Assembly: GCA_023014485.1 (NCBI GenBank)
Contig: JAJOZX010003206.1
Location: 346,501 to 410,500, forward strand
DNA from: Bathynomus jamesi
Lineage: Eukaryota > Arthropoda > Malacostraca > Isopoda > Cirolanidae
Length of the DNA: 64,000 nucleotides
Direction of reading: 5' to 3'
Part shown: one piece after another, positions 42,414 through 55,068 of the stretch
How the letters are laid out: each line of letters begins with the position of its first letter
Position numbering within the stretch: position 1 is the first letter of the stretch
Position numbers and translations under genes: made by a program
Notes under the pieces: model-generated
The model's database searches: none
What the model was told of the DNA's origin: nothing
The model's input: the letters and a program-made list of their open reading frames with translations, nothing else

Positions 42414-42582
42414 AATGTTGCCCTTGGGTATGTATTTGTTTGCATTATTGATGATCTGATTAAATGTCTTGAGTGTTGTATTGATATTTATGATGGGTGT
42501 GCTGTTTAATGTGGTGAATTGTTCCTCAGTCTGTATTTTGAACTGTTCCCAATCAGCTTTCTTGTAATTTTTGTAAGTGTGC

Positions 42583-43122
42583 CTAACTAAGGCTGTTGGG
42601 GCAGAGTGTAGAATGTGTTGTAATGATGATTGGCAGGTGGTCTGATGACAGTTGTTTTTCTGTTCTCCATTGTGTATGTGTTGCTAGTGAGGGGGAACAG
42701 AACGTTATGTCTGGGGAGGAGTTTGAGTATCGTGCTTGATGTGGTATGTGTGTATGTTCTTCTGTATTGTCAAGAATGAAGAGGCTGTTTAGTTGTGTGG
42801 CTATGTTGGCGCCTCTGGTGTTGTTTTGGTTGTGCAGGTACCAACTAGTGTCTTTGGCGTTGAAGTCTCCTCCTAAGATGACATTAGTGAGAGAGGCCAG
42901 ATTGTGTAACTGTGGATTGTAATTGGCTGGTACCTGAGGTGAACTATCTGGTGGGATGTAAATGTTGATTAGTGTGGTGTTGTGTTTTGCGCGTGTTTTA
43001 ATGTTAACTGCCTGTATTTCTATCGTGTTATCTGCTTGGATTGTGTTTGTAATGTTTTGGGTAGCATCAGTGTAGCTAATGCTTTTACGTATGTGAGTGA
43101 TGAGTCCATCCCCATTACCCAC
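42583..43122 (-). pseudogene. LINE B copy 1 endonuclease
   Basis: 179 codons of APE-like endonuclease lacking the N-terminus: TLINIYIPPDSSPQVPAN, VILGGDFNAKDTSWYLHN (GDFN metal site), NSSPDITFCSPSLATH, and QLSSDHLPIIITTHS (SDH catalytic motif). All expected active-site motifs of the C-terminal half are present. A 4-base insertion near 42583 breaks the frame before RT. Confidence 0.88.
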
Positions 43123-43180
43123 AGTAATCTTGACGGATCGCCGTGAAGTCAGGGATGGTGGACGTTTTGTGTGTGCGTTT

Positions 43181-45880
43181 TAGAGGCATTGTTGCCATTA
43201 CCTTCTGTAAGTTTAGCCAAGCCTTCTCCATGAGGTTGTAACCCAAATGCTTCATCTTGATTATCCCTGTTTATGCTGATTTCTAAGGCATAACATTTTT
43301 GTATAGGTCTCTTTAATTTTCCTCCTGAAGTCTTTACCATTGCAGACCTAACTAAATTGTCTTTGCCAACAAACAACTCTTCAATTATGCCAAGCTTTCA
43401 GCATTGCCTTGGTCTTTCATCCCCAATCATTACCATTTCTCCCACCTTGATACAATTTGCATTGGAGCCCTTTACATTGCCTGATGGGTAATAATTGAGT
43501 TCTGGCAAGTATTCCATCTGCCACCTCTTCCATAACTGATCTTGTAGCTCTTCAAGGTACTTGAACCTTCTGGTTAACTCTTCTTGACTGCTCTGGATAG
43601 GCTGTAAGTTTCCTCGCAAACTGGGGTTGATGTTAATCGTTTACCACAGAGAAAATGATTTGGTGTCAATAGTTCTGCATCCTGCATACTGTTATAAACA
43701 AAGGTGATGGGCCTGCTGTTTACCATTGCTTCTACTTGTACTTCACAAGTATGAGCATTAGCCAAAAGTTTCTTTAATGGACACTTTACACTTCTCACTA
43801 GCCTTTCCCAAAGTCCTCCCTACCATGGTGCTCTCTCGACAATGGTGTGAAAAGTAGGAGTAGAATCCCCTCTCTTTTAGCAAGAACCAAACTTCTTGGA
43901 GTTCCTTTGCAGCCTTTTTGAAGGTTTTTCCATTATCAGATATGATTTTATTTGGGAAACTCCTTCTGTTCACAAACCTTTTAAAAGCCAAAAGAAAAAC
44001 ATCACTACTTAAGTTGCTTACCAACTCCAAATGGATTGCTCTGGTGTTAGCACATGTGAAAAGACATATGTATATAACCTTTGTTGGACTCCCCTTGCTC
44101 ATACACATAGACTGGACCCGCAAAGTCTACTCCAACTATATCAAATGGGGCAGTATAGACACACCGTTCTCTTGGAAGTGGAACCACCTTTTCATGATAA
44201 GGCTTTGCACTCCAACGCTTGCAAACCACACATCTATGCAAGACCTTTTTTACTATTTGTCTAATTTTGGGAATGCAAAACTGCTGTCTGATCTCTATTA
44301 TCACTTCTCTAACTCCAGCATGTAACAACTTATCATGCGTATCCAGGATCAAAAGTTCAACAAAGTGCTCCCCAGAAGGTAGTAAAATTGGATGTCTTTT
44401 CTCCTCTGGAAGCCCAGAAAACTGTGGTCTACATCCTACTCTCAATAAATCCTGATCCAAAAACACACCCAAACTTTTGAGAGCAGAATGTGTTGGTAGA
44501 ACCTGTAATTGACTGCTGGTGAGCAATTTTCTCTCTTAATCAAATTTTTTCTTCTGCACATGTACCACCCAGTAGCGCCTGGCTTGTTGAATCTCCTTAC
44601 TGTTCAGAATTGCTCCCCTTCTTGTTTCTCCCTTAATGTTGTCTGTAAATCTACTATATACCAATGCTGTCACTCTTAACACTCTTTTCAGACTGCTAAT
44701 GCCCTCAAGCCTTATTATGGGGTCCTGCTGCATAACCTAACTGTTCACAGTGCATTTTCTTATCTCATTCACCCATTCTTCTCCACCCACAGATACCTTA
44801 CTGCATCTCTGTCCTCTGTCCTCAAAAATGCTTGCTTCACATCTGCAGTCAATGCTACTCTACCAAACCTGAATCGCAGTAACAAGGAAAATAAATCTTT
44901 AAATTTGGCACAGCATCCAAACAGTGATTTAAGGACAAACCATCTTTGTCCTTGGCTGAGCCATCAAAAACTATCCTCAGTTTGGTGGTAGTTTTGTCTC
45001 GCCGTACCACTGCATGGTGTGGTAGATAATGTGCCTTCTGGCTCACCAGCTCACCTTGCACCCTTTCAGCATAGACCCCCTTTACATAGCTTAGGATGGC
45101 CTCATTGTATTCATCTAACAACTCCTCATTTTTCCCTAGCCTGTGCAATGAAGTCTCCAACCTCCTATTAGCTAGTTGAAGGTTTGAGCTGGGTTTGCAA
45201 GAATCCTTCCAAGGGAGGCCAACTTCGTAGCAACCATCTCTAAACCCAATACTTTTTTAAAATTGCTCTTAAACCTCCCTGTTCAGTGTACTTGCCTGCT
45301 CCTCCTGTTTGTCCTTTATGCCAATGGATTCAACTTCCCAAAAGGCTTTCAAATGCCTTTCCAAACCATGGCTGTTCTCCTCAATCTTAACAAAAAGAGC
45401 TTTAACATCCATTTCATTGAAATCTTGCTTTCAATAGCTACAGGACCTTGAGATGTGCAGACAATGTTGCCAGTGATGAAGTCCCAATAATAATATAATC
45501 AACTCCAATCAAAAGACTAATATTTTCTGTTCCTTCAAACTTATTACTGCCCAAATTAATTCCTTTAACTTGCAATTCTTGGACACATGCCATATCTAAA
45601 CAAGTAGCGACTGAAGCACAAAGTTCCTCAATCTCTACAACTTGGACCTTGATAGTGGGACTCTGTGGTAACAACCACTTAACCAGAACTTCTACCTTCT
45701 TAACTTTGGTTCGGTTTTGAACTAAACCCCCAAACCCAGAAATTCTTAAATTTTCCCTCTTAAGTTCTTTATACTTCAAATTTCTGGAAATTCTAGTTTA
45801 AATAAGGCTACACTTGCTATCACTATCAAACAACACTCTTACAGTAGCTACCAACTAATAATGCTGCAGTTGTTTGCAAT
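43181..45880 (-). pseudogene. BEL/Pao left copy pol: protease, partial RT, integrase
   Basis: From the 5' side: 45779-45438 is the DUF1758-like aspartic-protease region (LRISGFGGLVQNRTKVKKVE); the RT leader follows with KAHYLPHHAVVRRDK and LRIVFDGSAKDKDGLSLNH (45160-44855). The sequence then jumps, near 44790, from before the RT catalytic box to after RNase H, a deletion of about 1.5 kb relative to the right copy. The integrase zinc region (VLPTHSALKSLGV, CVVCKRWSAKPYHE, 44526-44200), the integrase core (VDFAGPVYVYEQGESNKGY, NKIISDNGKTFKKA, 44120-43900) and the C-terminal segment with LTPNHFLCGKR and VRSAMVKTSGGKLKRP (43800-43290) follow with frameshifts. Confidence 0.87.
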
Positions 45881-45887
45881 AACCTCC

Positions 45888-46210
45888 CAGCCAATTACAA
45901 TCCACAGTACACAATCTGGCCTCTCTCACTAATGTCATCTTAGGAGGAGACTTCAACGCTAAAGACACTAGTTCGTACCTGCACAACCAAGGCAACACAG
46001 AGGCGCCAACATAGCCATACAACTAAACAGCCTCTTCATTCTTAATACAGAAGAACATACACACATACCACATCAAGCACGATACTCAAACTCCTCCCCA
46101 GACATAACGTTCTGTTCCCCCTCACTAGCAACACATACACACTGAAGAACAGAAAAACAACTTGACAGACCACCTGCCCATCATCATTACAACACGTTCT
46201 ACACTCTGCC
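45888..46210 (+). pseudogene. LINE B copy 2 endonuclease remnant
   Basis: Same sequence as 42600-42930 inverted but with several single-base indels. Readable segments include NYNPQYTIW and the SNSSPDITFCSPSL region out of frame. Confidence 0.8.
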
Positions 46211-46584
46211 CCAACAGCCAGGGCCGTTTCTAGCCATTAGGGGGCCCTAAGCAGTATACCCATTTGAGGCCCCACCCCTCCACCCACCAACTCACGCCTT
46301 ACTACATCACCTCAGCACACACATACAAAAAATGGCTGTTAATAAAAAACAATTATGAAACAATTTTAATGAAACATTTATGTCCAAAACAACAAATATG
46401 TACTTTTAGAAGACAAACAGAAAAAATACTCTTCATGAAATTCCTGAAAATTAGTTTATACATTATTTAGAATAAATGACAGAACTATGTATTAAAAATA
46501 ATGCAATTATCAACTACCAAACAATTATTAACTCTACGATACAATCGTGTAATAGCTAACAGTTATACAGAACAGTTTGTATCT

Positions 46585-49292
46585 TCAAAATTTTTGCCTC
46601 CTAGATTTTTTCTGGGCGAAATCATCAATAACATCATTATATGAAATCTCCCTGCCGATGTCCTGGCTGATGCTTATGATGCCAAGGCCACTGAGGCGAT
46701 CCTGCCCCATTGATGATCTGAGGTAGTTCTTGATTAGCTTCATCTTAGAGAAGCTCCTCTCGGCTGACGCTACTGTCACAGGTAGAGTGCAGGCAATTCT
46801 TAGTACAACCCAGAGATTGGGTTGCTTCTGATGAATGAGGGAGAGAAGCTCCAATGCAGTCATGTTGTGTGAAGGTAAAGTCGGCAAGTTCTTAATTTCG
46901 AGGGCCAGTTCTCTTCCATCAATGTCAGAGTCAGCTCCAGAACTCAGTATCTTAGAGAGCTTTTCACACTTGCAGGACAAGTCTTCCTTGTTCATTGTGG
47001 TGAAGTTTAGGAGAACCCCAAATATGTCCCTCACATCATCTAATGTTTTGAATCTCACATTTATTGACCTGATGGCACAATCCACCACCACATTGAAAAA
47101 TTTGACTTCCAGCCTCTTTAAGGCTTCTATAAATGGTTCGTCAGGAGCTTCGTAAGCAAAATGCTTTTTTGTGGATCTGAGCCTCTTCTCCTTCAGCACA
47201 GCCTCCACATTCATTTCCTCACATATGTCCCTAGCTATGACTTGTGCTGCAACAGAACCTGTGTTTCTGTAGCTGGTGAGTGAGTCTTTTGTTTTTGTGA
47301 GGAGGTTGACTGCCACATCAAACTGCATTGTAGGAGACTGCAGAAGTTTGCTCACATGGTTAACTGCATGAAGAATGTCATACCATACTACTGTACAAAT
47401 CTGAAAGCGATAAGACCCTACCTCCTCTGCAAGTGCTTGTGCTTCAGTCCTGGCTATGGCATCTGTGGCATTGTTTCTGACTTCCAACAGGGCGTCTCTG
47501 ATGTTGTGGCTCTGGTATCACACAGCCTCAGTGCTCTTAAGCCGGCTCTCCCACCTGGTTTCACTCCAAGACTTGAGTGTTATGTTCACGTGCTTCTTTA
47601 GGATTGTCCATCTCTGTGTAGCTGCTGCAAAAAGGTTGTACAATTTTTGTATGTTGCCAAAGAAGCTGATGGCATCTGTGGAAGCTTTAGTTGCATCAGC
47701 CACTACAAGATTCAGAGTGTGAGCCCCACATGGAACATAGAGTGCACGACAGTTCTTCTCTAATAACCTTGCCTGAACACCTTTGTTCTTGCCCTTCATG
47801 TTCGCTCCGTTGTCATATGACTGTCCTCTGCAGTCATCAAAGTGAATATTCAGTTCATCTAGTCTCTTCAGAATCAGAACTGATAAACCCAGGCCTGTAC
47901 TTTCTGAAGCCTCAAGAAAGCCCAAGAAGTATTCTTTTATTTCTGATACTTCACCCATTTTAACAGTTCTGATAATAATCGACATCTGTTCTTGGTGGCT
48001 TATGTCTGGAGTGCAGTCTAAAATGAGTGAGTAATATTTAGCTTGTTTTATTTCTGCAACAATGGTATCCAAGATCTTCCTACTAATGGACCCAATGAGC
48101 TCATTTTGAATGATGTTTCCTAGGTAACTTGAATGACTATATTAGCCACATTCGACTCTGCTGATGTGTTGTTTCATCACTGGATCAAATTTGGCAAGCA
48201 GCTCAACCTCCTTCAAGAAGTTGCCATTGTCTCGATTGTACAATGTAGAAGAAGACCCCCTGAAAGCAAGGTTTCTCGCTGCCAGTGATTGGATTATACT
48301 TACAAGACATGTGAGAACATCTCGCCAGCGTCTTCGCTCTACCTCCATTAATGACATTTCAGTTTGGTCAATGGTCCTCCCAGTTTTTAGCCGCAGTTCC
48401 AGATCCTTCCATGCTGCCATGTTATCTGCATGTTCTGAGCTATTTTCATGGCCTTTCAGAAGCGAACCAACGTTTATCCAGTCTGAAAGTCCATCCGTAA
48501 TTAGTTTGTACGACTTCCTTGAAAACAACTTGCAGCAGAAGCAATAAAGGGCATCATTCCTTCTAGAGTACATCAGCCAGCTTCGCTTTATTTTTTCCCC
48601 ATTAATTAATGTTTTGTACATGTAATGGTGATGAAAGCTTCTACCGTCCTCTCTTTTAGGGAATGTGAAATCTGGACTGATTTGAAATGGTCCTCGAGAC
48701 ACCAGATCTGTCTTCAAGGCATCTGACAGGACAACTGGCCAGTCATACGGATCAAGCGGTGGAGCAGATCTTGGTTCTTGTTGTTCAGTAGAAATGCCTG
48801 TGTGTGGTGTTTGAAGCTGAACAGAAGATGGGCCACTTGTTGGTTCATCAGGCTCTACTTCTACTGGTGTTTGAGGTTGCATAGAGGATGGTCCTGCTGT
48901 TGGCTCATGATGCTCATCAGGCTTTGCTGAGGATGGCTTTTCCAAATATTTCAGTAGTGCTCCTGAGAAGAACATAACATTACATATTCTGTTAGATTTT
49001 GCTAAAATACTCTTTCTTATCTTGTTTGATAATTGATCTGTGTGAACAGAATTTGAGGTGATGTGCTCCATTAAATTTCACATTTCGAAATATTATAAAT
49101 ATTACAGAGACTAGCTTACTCTACACGATTCCTGAGCACTTGCCTAGCTTGATGGTCTACCTAACCTAGTTGCCTGAACTGTAATCATAAGAATATACAA
49201 GTGGCACATCTCACCTGTGCTACTGGAAAGCTTCTCCTCCTCTACTTTCTTCTTTTTCCGTTTTTCAGCTCCTGATGGATAATGTCGTTTCA
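46585..49292 (-). pseudogene. TTF-type hAT transposase (copy 2), two stops
   Basis: Exon 1 begins MKRHYPSGAEKRKKKK (49292), donor GTGAGATG at about 49217; exon 2 begins after a TTCTCAG acceptor at about 48970 with GALLKYLEKPSSAKPDE. Then the TTF zinc region (RGPFQISPDFTFPKRED, YCFCCKLFSRKSYKLI); SLILDCTPDISHQEQMS (first D); SYDNGANMKGKNKGVQ (second D); YVPCGAHTLNLVVADATK; and SAERSFSKMKLIKNYLRS (third E) to the end QKKSRRQKF. Stops at about 48140 (in ECG*YS) and 47516 (AV*YQS, probably CGA to TGA) are the only obvious lesions. All three catalytic acids are present. Confidence 0.92.
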
Positions 49293-49340
49293 TGTTCCAA
49301 GATGCACGAAGTCACATCTAGTTAACCACAACTAATCTTC

Positions 49341-49370
49341 TAAATAATAATAATCATGATAATAATGATG

Positions 49371-49406
<36 letters not shown>

Positions 49407-49642
49407 TTTTACAATACTAGAAAAATTAAGCATTTAGGAAAGTATAAGCATATAGTAAGAATAAATTTAAATAATATAGAAATAAGATCTCACAATAGTT
49501 ATTTACACATAACGACCAAAACGTTTCGTTTGTCTCTGTTTTATCACATTTGTCTCATACAAAAACTTTAATTAATACGACAATAATAATAATAATAATA
49601 ATAATAATATAATAATAATAATAATAACAATAATATTAATAA
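49341..49642. repeat. (AAT)n microsatellites near hAT end
   Basis: AAT/ATA runs at 49341-49404 and 49577-49642, between the transposase start and the element end. Confidence 0.95.
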
Positions 49643-49774
49643 TAACTTCAGCTATATTCCTATTCTTGCCCACTGAGGTATGACCTGGGAGCCTCTCTAG
49701 GGGACCCCTAGTAGCAGCGGGGCCCTAAGCGGCCGCTTAGTCTGCTTATGCCAGAAAACGGCCCTGCCAACAGC

Positions 49775-52218
49775 CTTAGGCACACTTACAAAAATTACAA
49801 GAAAGCTGATTGGGAACAGTTCAAAATACAGACAGAGCAACAATTCACCACATTAAACAGTACACCCATCATAAACATCAGTACAACACTCAAGACATTT
49901 AATCAGATCATCAATAATGCAAACAAATACATACCCAAGGGCAACATTATGAAATACAACCCAAATCACACTAGAGAAATAGCCCACTTCATAAGGCAAC
50001 GTAACAATCTCAAACATAACACACAAACACCACACACAGAAGCCATAAAACAACAGATACAACAGCTCAACACAGAAATAAACAACAAACTCAAAGAAAA
50101 ACAAACAGAAACATTTAGGGAATTCATAACAACACTAAACCACTCCACAGATACACCCAGGCTATACAGGACTATAAACAGCATTACCCACTCTAACAGC
50201 GGCATTCACACCTCACACGCGGCTGCTATCTGTCGCAGCCAAAATAATATCCCAACATATACACAACAAGCTAACTTCTAGTTAATCGCTACGCAAAGAT
50301 AAGTCACTTAAACAGAGACAACAACCAGAAACACGCAGACAGACAAACAGCCAGACACAAGAAAACTTACAGACTCGACACGACCATTACACCCTTCATT
50401 ACAGACCAGACCACCAAGATCATCAAAAACATTAAGAATTCGAAGGCTACTGGACCAGACAACATATCTAACATACACCTTAAACACTTGGGCCCACAGG
50501 GAATACTAGCTCTCACAAATATCAGCACATATTCATACCAACACTGTATTATTCCTGATATATGGAAACAAGGTAAAATTATTACACTACTCAAACCAAA
50601 CAAAAATCCAACAGAAACAGCTTCCTATTGACCTATTACTTTACTATGCACACCTTCCAAAGTAACAGAAAGACTAATCTTACAAATGACCAACCCACAC
50701 ATACCACATCGCCTATTCAACATGGATTCAGACCTCACCACTCAACCACGACATTATTCACTAACCTCACGCAGCACATTATGGATGGCATCAACTCAAG
50801 ACGACCAGCTCAACGTACACTATTAACAACAATAGACATTAGTAAAGCATTGATGCTATCCCACGCTTCCCTCTCATAAACAAAATACTCAACACAAACA
50901 TGCACAATAACACCAAAAGATGGCTGAATAACTATCTTTCAGGAAGATACTCACATGTCACATTTAATGGTAAGTCATCCAAAAACAAGCTTTTTCCGAA
51001 CGGGGTCCCTCAAGGCTCTGTTCTCTCACCAACACTCTTCAACTTATACATGCATGACATTCCAACACCCATAGATAACAAGCTTACCTTATCATCATAT
51101 GCAGATGACATAACTCTAACATCCACCCACAACAACATCGACATCGCTACAAATAACCTACAAACATACATAAACAGTATACAAGACTGGCTCACACACA
51201 ATAGACTCAAAGTAGCGCCCACAAAATCAACCATCACCTTGTTTACAAGCAACACAAAAGAACACCAGGTAACTCCACAGCTTACACTAAACAACACCAA
51301 CATTCCACACACTCACAAGACCAAAATACTTGGGGTCACATACAACACATCATTATCTTTTGCAAACCACAATCAGGACATTAAAAACAAATGTACGTCA
51401 AGACTTAACACGCTTAGAGTACTAATGGCACAAACTTTGGACACCAGGAAGAAACAACATCACTCATATACAAACAATATATTCGTTCAGTTATGGACTA
51501 TGCTAGCCCATGCTGGGCACCCATTATCTCAAACACACACATAAACACCTTACAGACAATACAAAACAACGCACTTCATATCATTACAGGATGCACTCAA
51601 ACAACACCAATAGAACACCTGCACACAGAAACAAAAATACTGAAAGTTAGAGAACATTTAGACATGAGGGGAACACAATTCATGGCAGCAGCGACAACTA
51701 ACCCACAACACCCTTGCCACTACATGTACAATCATGCACCAACACCTCACACCATTAAGGTAACACCAGAGAGACATTATAACCAAATACTCCATTCCAT
51801 ACCACGCCCCACAGACATCACACAGTACAGAAAACACATACACACACACCTAACCCACAAAGCACTGACACGACTCGGTCCGAATGCAGTTCTAGGTGCG
51901 AAGCCGCCACCCATTAACAGGTCAGAGATCAGCCTGAGCAGATCGGATCGAGTTAACTTAGCGCGATTCCGATGTGGACATCACCCCAACTTACGGACAT
52001 ATAAACACAGACTAGACAACTCTACAGACGACACCTGCCACCTGTGCCAGGACACACCACAAACAATTGAACACATTATGACAGACTGTACCACTCTAGC
52101 ACAACATAGAACACAACACAACATCACTAGTGCGCTGAACCTCTGGTCCACTCCGGAGAGGGCGATCGGTTACCTGCGTGCCGCCGGTTTGCTCGATCAG
52201 GGTGGACTGATCGACTAA
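49775..52218 (+). pseudogene. LINE B copy 2 ORF2, RT
   Basis: Frames 49748-50281, 50628-50879, 50900-51544 and 51493-52218 carry KKADWEQFKIQTEQQF, TDQTTKIIKNIKNSKATG-like sequence, GVPQGSVLSPTLFNLYMHD, SSYADDITLTSTHNN (intact YADD box at about 51100), CHLCQDTPQTIEHIM and the C-terminus AAGLLDQGGLID with TAA. Frameshifts lie near 50280, 50870 and 51430. TGA occurs in ASY*PIT as in copy 1. Confidence 0.9.
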
Positions 52219-52236
52219 ACAACAACAAGAACCCCC

Positions 52237-52655
52237 TTTTACTTTTACGCACCTTCATAGCGGTGGCATGTGCCACTGATGTCTCTACTTCTGGGAGGGA
52301 TAGGCCTACTAGGAGTGTTTTCACACAATAATGGCTGATGCCGATCATGACATTTTTTGCACAAAATTTTAAACTTACAAAACCTTGTTCTGTGACTTTT
52401 CAAAAAACATTTAAAACATGCTCTAGACTTAGTTACCCTCTCCTTTCTCTCCTCAATAGGTAAAACCTCAGCCACTTCACATTCATATTACTTATGGTTG
52501 CCTTCGCAAAGTATACATTCCTTGATTCCTTTTAATTTATTCTCAGCGGATGCATGTACAGCTGACACTATACCTGGGCTATTCCTTTTTGTAGAAACTT
52601 TGGTGCTGTGCCTGCCTTTGTCCCCTTGTTTAACATCCAACTGAGCAAGCTCAAT
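52237..52655 (-). pseudogene. BEL/Pao left copy gag, zinc knuckles
   Basis: Minus strand: IEERKERVTKSRACFKCFLK and FCKFKILCKKCHDRHQPLL, Cys/His knuckles of the gag-pol junction, ending DISGTCHRYEGA. The upstream part (TALD-like leader, LDVKQGDKG region at 52630) joins the piece beyond the Penelope insertion. Confidence 0.82.
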
Positions 52656-52678
52656 TCCTCTCGTCTTATGATAATTAT

Positions 52679-54290
52679 GTGGTTATTTTGGACAAGTGTG
52701 ATAAACAAAAAATGGAAGCGTTACTTAGTGATGAATTCACCTACACCAAAGTGAGATCGTCCCCCCTAAAGCGTCTTTCTGCTGAATTCAACAAAACTAT
52801 CAGGAACTTGTTAAAAGATGTCCCGGCGATTGACCCTAAAAGATTTCTACAGATTAACCCCAAACTCCCCCACATTTACAGCTTACCCAAAACCCATAAG
52901 ATTAATATACCACTCCGTCCCATTATTTCACACAAGGGTTCCTTTAGTTACAGGTTATCTAAATTTCTTGCAGATAAATTGTCCCCATTAGTTGGTAAAT
53001 TTTCAGGCTCGCACATCACTAATTCCTGCGACTTTATTAACAAAGTTATGTCCTTGGATTTAAAGCGGGGCAGAATGATCAGTTTTGACGTTGAGTCCTT
53101 GTTTACGAAAGTTCCCATTGATGATGTACTTAGTTTTTTAGATAGAAAATTGCCAACATGTAACGTAAAACTAGACATGCCCACACCTGTATTTTTAGAA
53201 CTGATAAAACTCTGTCACCAATAATGCCTTCTCCTTCGGTGAAGAATTTTATTTGCAACGTTTTGGTATGGGAATGGGGTCCCCTTTATCCCCAATACTG
53301 AGTACATTATACATGGAATATTATGAGTCGGAATTGTTGCAAACAATATGTCCCAGGAATCTAATTTGGTTTCGTTATGTAGATGATATTTTCTCATTTT
53401 GGCCTGACCACTGGAACAACTTTTACACTTTCTTTCAGTCATTAAATAATCTTGTTCCCTCTATTAAATTTAAATATGAATGGGAGAACGACAAACAATT
53501 ACCTTTTCTAGATGTTTTGGTCATTAACGAAATCGGAAAGCACAGTTTCACGGTCTATAGAAAACCTACTCATTGTAATTCGTACATTCATTATTTTTCA
53601 TATCATGATGAAGGGGTTAAAAGCTCAATTATTTCTTCCATGTTTCTAAGAGCACTCAGGACTTGTAGCCCACATTTGCTGGACCTGGAATATTCAAAGA
53701 TTTGGAACATTTTTAAGGATTTAAAATATCCTGAGTGGTTTATCAGAACGGCGTATTTTAAAGCCAGAAAATCTTTTTATGCCCCTCGGGGACCTTCAGT
53801 TAACCAAAAACAATATGTGAGTTTGCCTTACATTGCCGGCTTAGAAAGAGTAAAACCGTCGACGAAAGATTTTAAGTTTGCTTTGGCGTTCAAATATTCG
53901 TCTACCGTGAAAAGTAAATTGGTTAGGAATAACGTTGCAGAACAGGAACAAGCCTGTGTATACAGCATTCCCTGTAAAAGTTGTGATTTAGTATACGTAG
54001 GAGAAACTGGAAGAAATATTGAAACCCGTATTAACGAACACAAATATGCCTTCAGAAGTTTTAATACTAATAATGCCATTTTTTATCACGCCAGCCAAAA
54101 TAATCATGCTATAGATTGGGAATCAAGTAAGGTACTTTATAAATGTAATAATTAGTATGTCAAAAGAAAAATAATAGAATCTGTATGTATCGAACAAGAA
54201 GATAATTTTAATTTGTGCGAAGGTACTTATAAGTTGGACCCTTTAATGAGATTCTTGGTCAAAAAATCCCTTACGGCGTCGGGTGAATAA
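52679..54290 (+). pseudogene. Penelope-like RT with GIY-YIG endonuclease
   Basis: Frame 1 (to 53224): IYSLPKTHKINIPLRPIIS, SFDVESLFTKVPIDDVL (first catalytic D). After a one-base shift near 53225, frame 2 (53253-54155): GMGMGSPLSPILSTLYME, FRYVDDIFSFW (YVDD), LPFLDVLVINE, YRKPTHCNSYIHYFS. The GIY-YIG nuclease follows: CVYSIPCKSCDLVYVGETG, RNIETRINEHK. A TAG after YKCNN (54153-54155) interrupts; the frame continues as RKIIESVCIEQEDNFNLCE to LVKKSLTASGE and TAA. One frameshift and one stop separate this from a complete C-terminal two-thirds. Confidence 0.92.
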
Positions 54291-55068
54291 ACAGGTTGTA
54301 ACCTAAGTGTGAATTTCTTAAAGGTCTCTGGATTGTTTCCTTACTCTCTTTTGGTTCATTCGTTTTTTTTTTTTCGGTAAAATGTAAATGGAATAATAAA
54401 CGTAAATGTAAATGTAATAATGGACGTAATAAATGTGGGAATAAATATAAATGCAATAAATGCAATAATAAAGGTAATAAAATAAATATAATAATTAGTG
54501 TAAAGGTAATAATAATAATAATAAATGTTAAAAAACGTAAATGCAATAATAAATGCAGTAATTATGTCAAAACAATAGAATCTGTATGTATAGAACAAGA
54601 AGATAGTTTTAATTTGTGCGAATGTACTTATAAGCGGGACCCTTAAAAAAAAATGCCCTTCTGGGGTCGTGGGAACGGGATCTAGCCTAGGTGCGAATTC
54701 CTTAATGGTCTCTGAATTGTTTCCTTCTCGCCTTTTTCATTTGTTTTTCGGTTTACAATTTCTGTATAATAAACAACAGTGTAATAATCAATGTAATAAT
54801 AAATTTATAATTTCTGTAATAAATAATAATGCAATATTAAATGTAATAAATTTAATAATAAATGTAGTAATTATGTAAAAAAATAATAGAATCTGTATGT
54901 ATAGAACAAGAAGATAGTTTTAAATTTGTGCGAATGTACTTATAAGCGGGTCCCTTTAATAAAGATGCCCTTCCAGTGTCGGGAGAACGGGATCTAACCC
55001 AGGTGCGAATTTCTTAATGGTCCCTGGACTGTTTTTCCTCTTGTTTTGGTTCATTCGTTTTTCTGTAT
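54155..55068 (+). repeat. Triplicated 3' end of Penelope-like element
   Basis: The last coding and 3' UTR segment (ATAGAATCTGTATGTAT, ACTTATAAG, GGTCTCTG) appears three times, from about 54155, 54564 and 54864, separated by AATAA-rich spacers (54386-54563 and 54766-54863). Repeated ends are in keeping with tandem or 'pseudo-LTR' arrangements known for Penelope-like elements. Confidence 0.85.

Larger units (their letters stand above)
40145..43180 (-). mobile_element. LINE B copy 1, 5'-truncated, 14-bp TSD
   Basis: A non-LTR retrotransposon fragment on the minus strand, starting inside its endonuclease and ending in a (CAA)n tail. TAGAGGCATTGTTG is found at both edges (40131-40144 and 43181-43194), a textbook target-primed duplication. 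A plus-strand copy is at 45888-52229. Domain order endonuclease-RT-terminal CCHC-like knuckle is like I/jockey-group LINEs. Confidence 0.92.
46219..49766 (-). mobile_element. TTF-type hAT, copy 2, TSD CCAACAGC
   Basis: 3548 bp. Ends CAGGGCCGTTTCTAGCC (46219) and, inverted, CAGGGCCGTTTTCTGGC (49766). Identical CCAACAGC at 46211-46218 and 49767-49774. It carries a nearly complete two-exon transposase on the minus strand. Homologous in protein and end sequence to the composite hAT at 7846-18540, but clearly a diverged relative. Confidence 0.94.
45888..52229 (+). mobile_element. LINE B copy 2, hAT inside
   Basis: Plus-strand copy of the LINE at 40145-43180, 5'-truncated at about the same place and ending in (CAA)n. 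Flanks AACCTCC (45881-45887) and AACCCCC (52230-52236) are a diverged target duplication within the BEL element. A hAT (46219-49766) sits in its endonuclease. Confidence 0.88.

Noticed and set aside
40527..42509. Several plus-strand ORFs of 60-100 codons rich in Val/Cys/Leu
   Set aside because: They are antisense shadows of the LINE B ORF2, which has RT motifs on the minus strand; the same shadows appear, inverted, at 49853-51849.
54271..54598. Ile/Phe/Leu-rich membrane-like ORFs on the minus strand
   Set aside because: Produced by AATAA-rich spacers of the Penelope-like 3' tail; low complexity.
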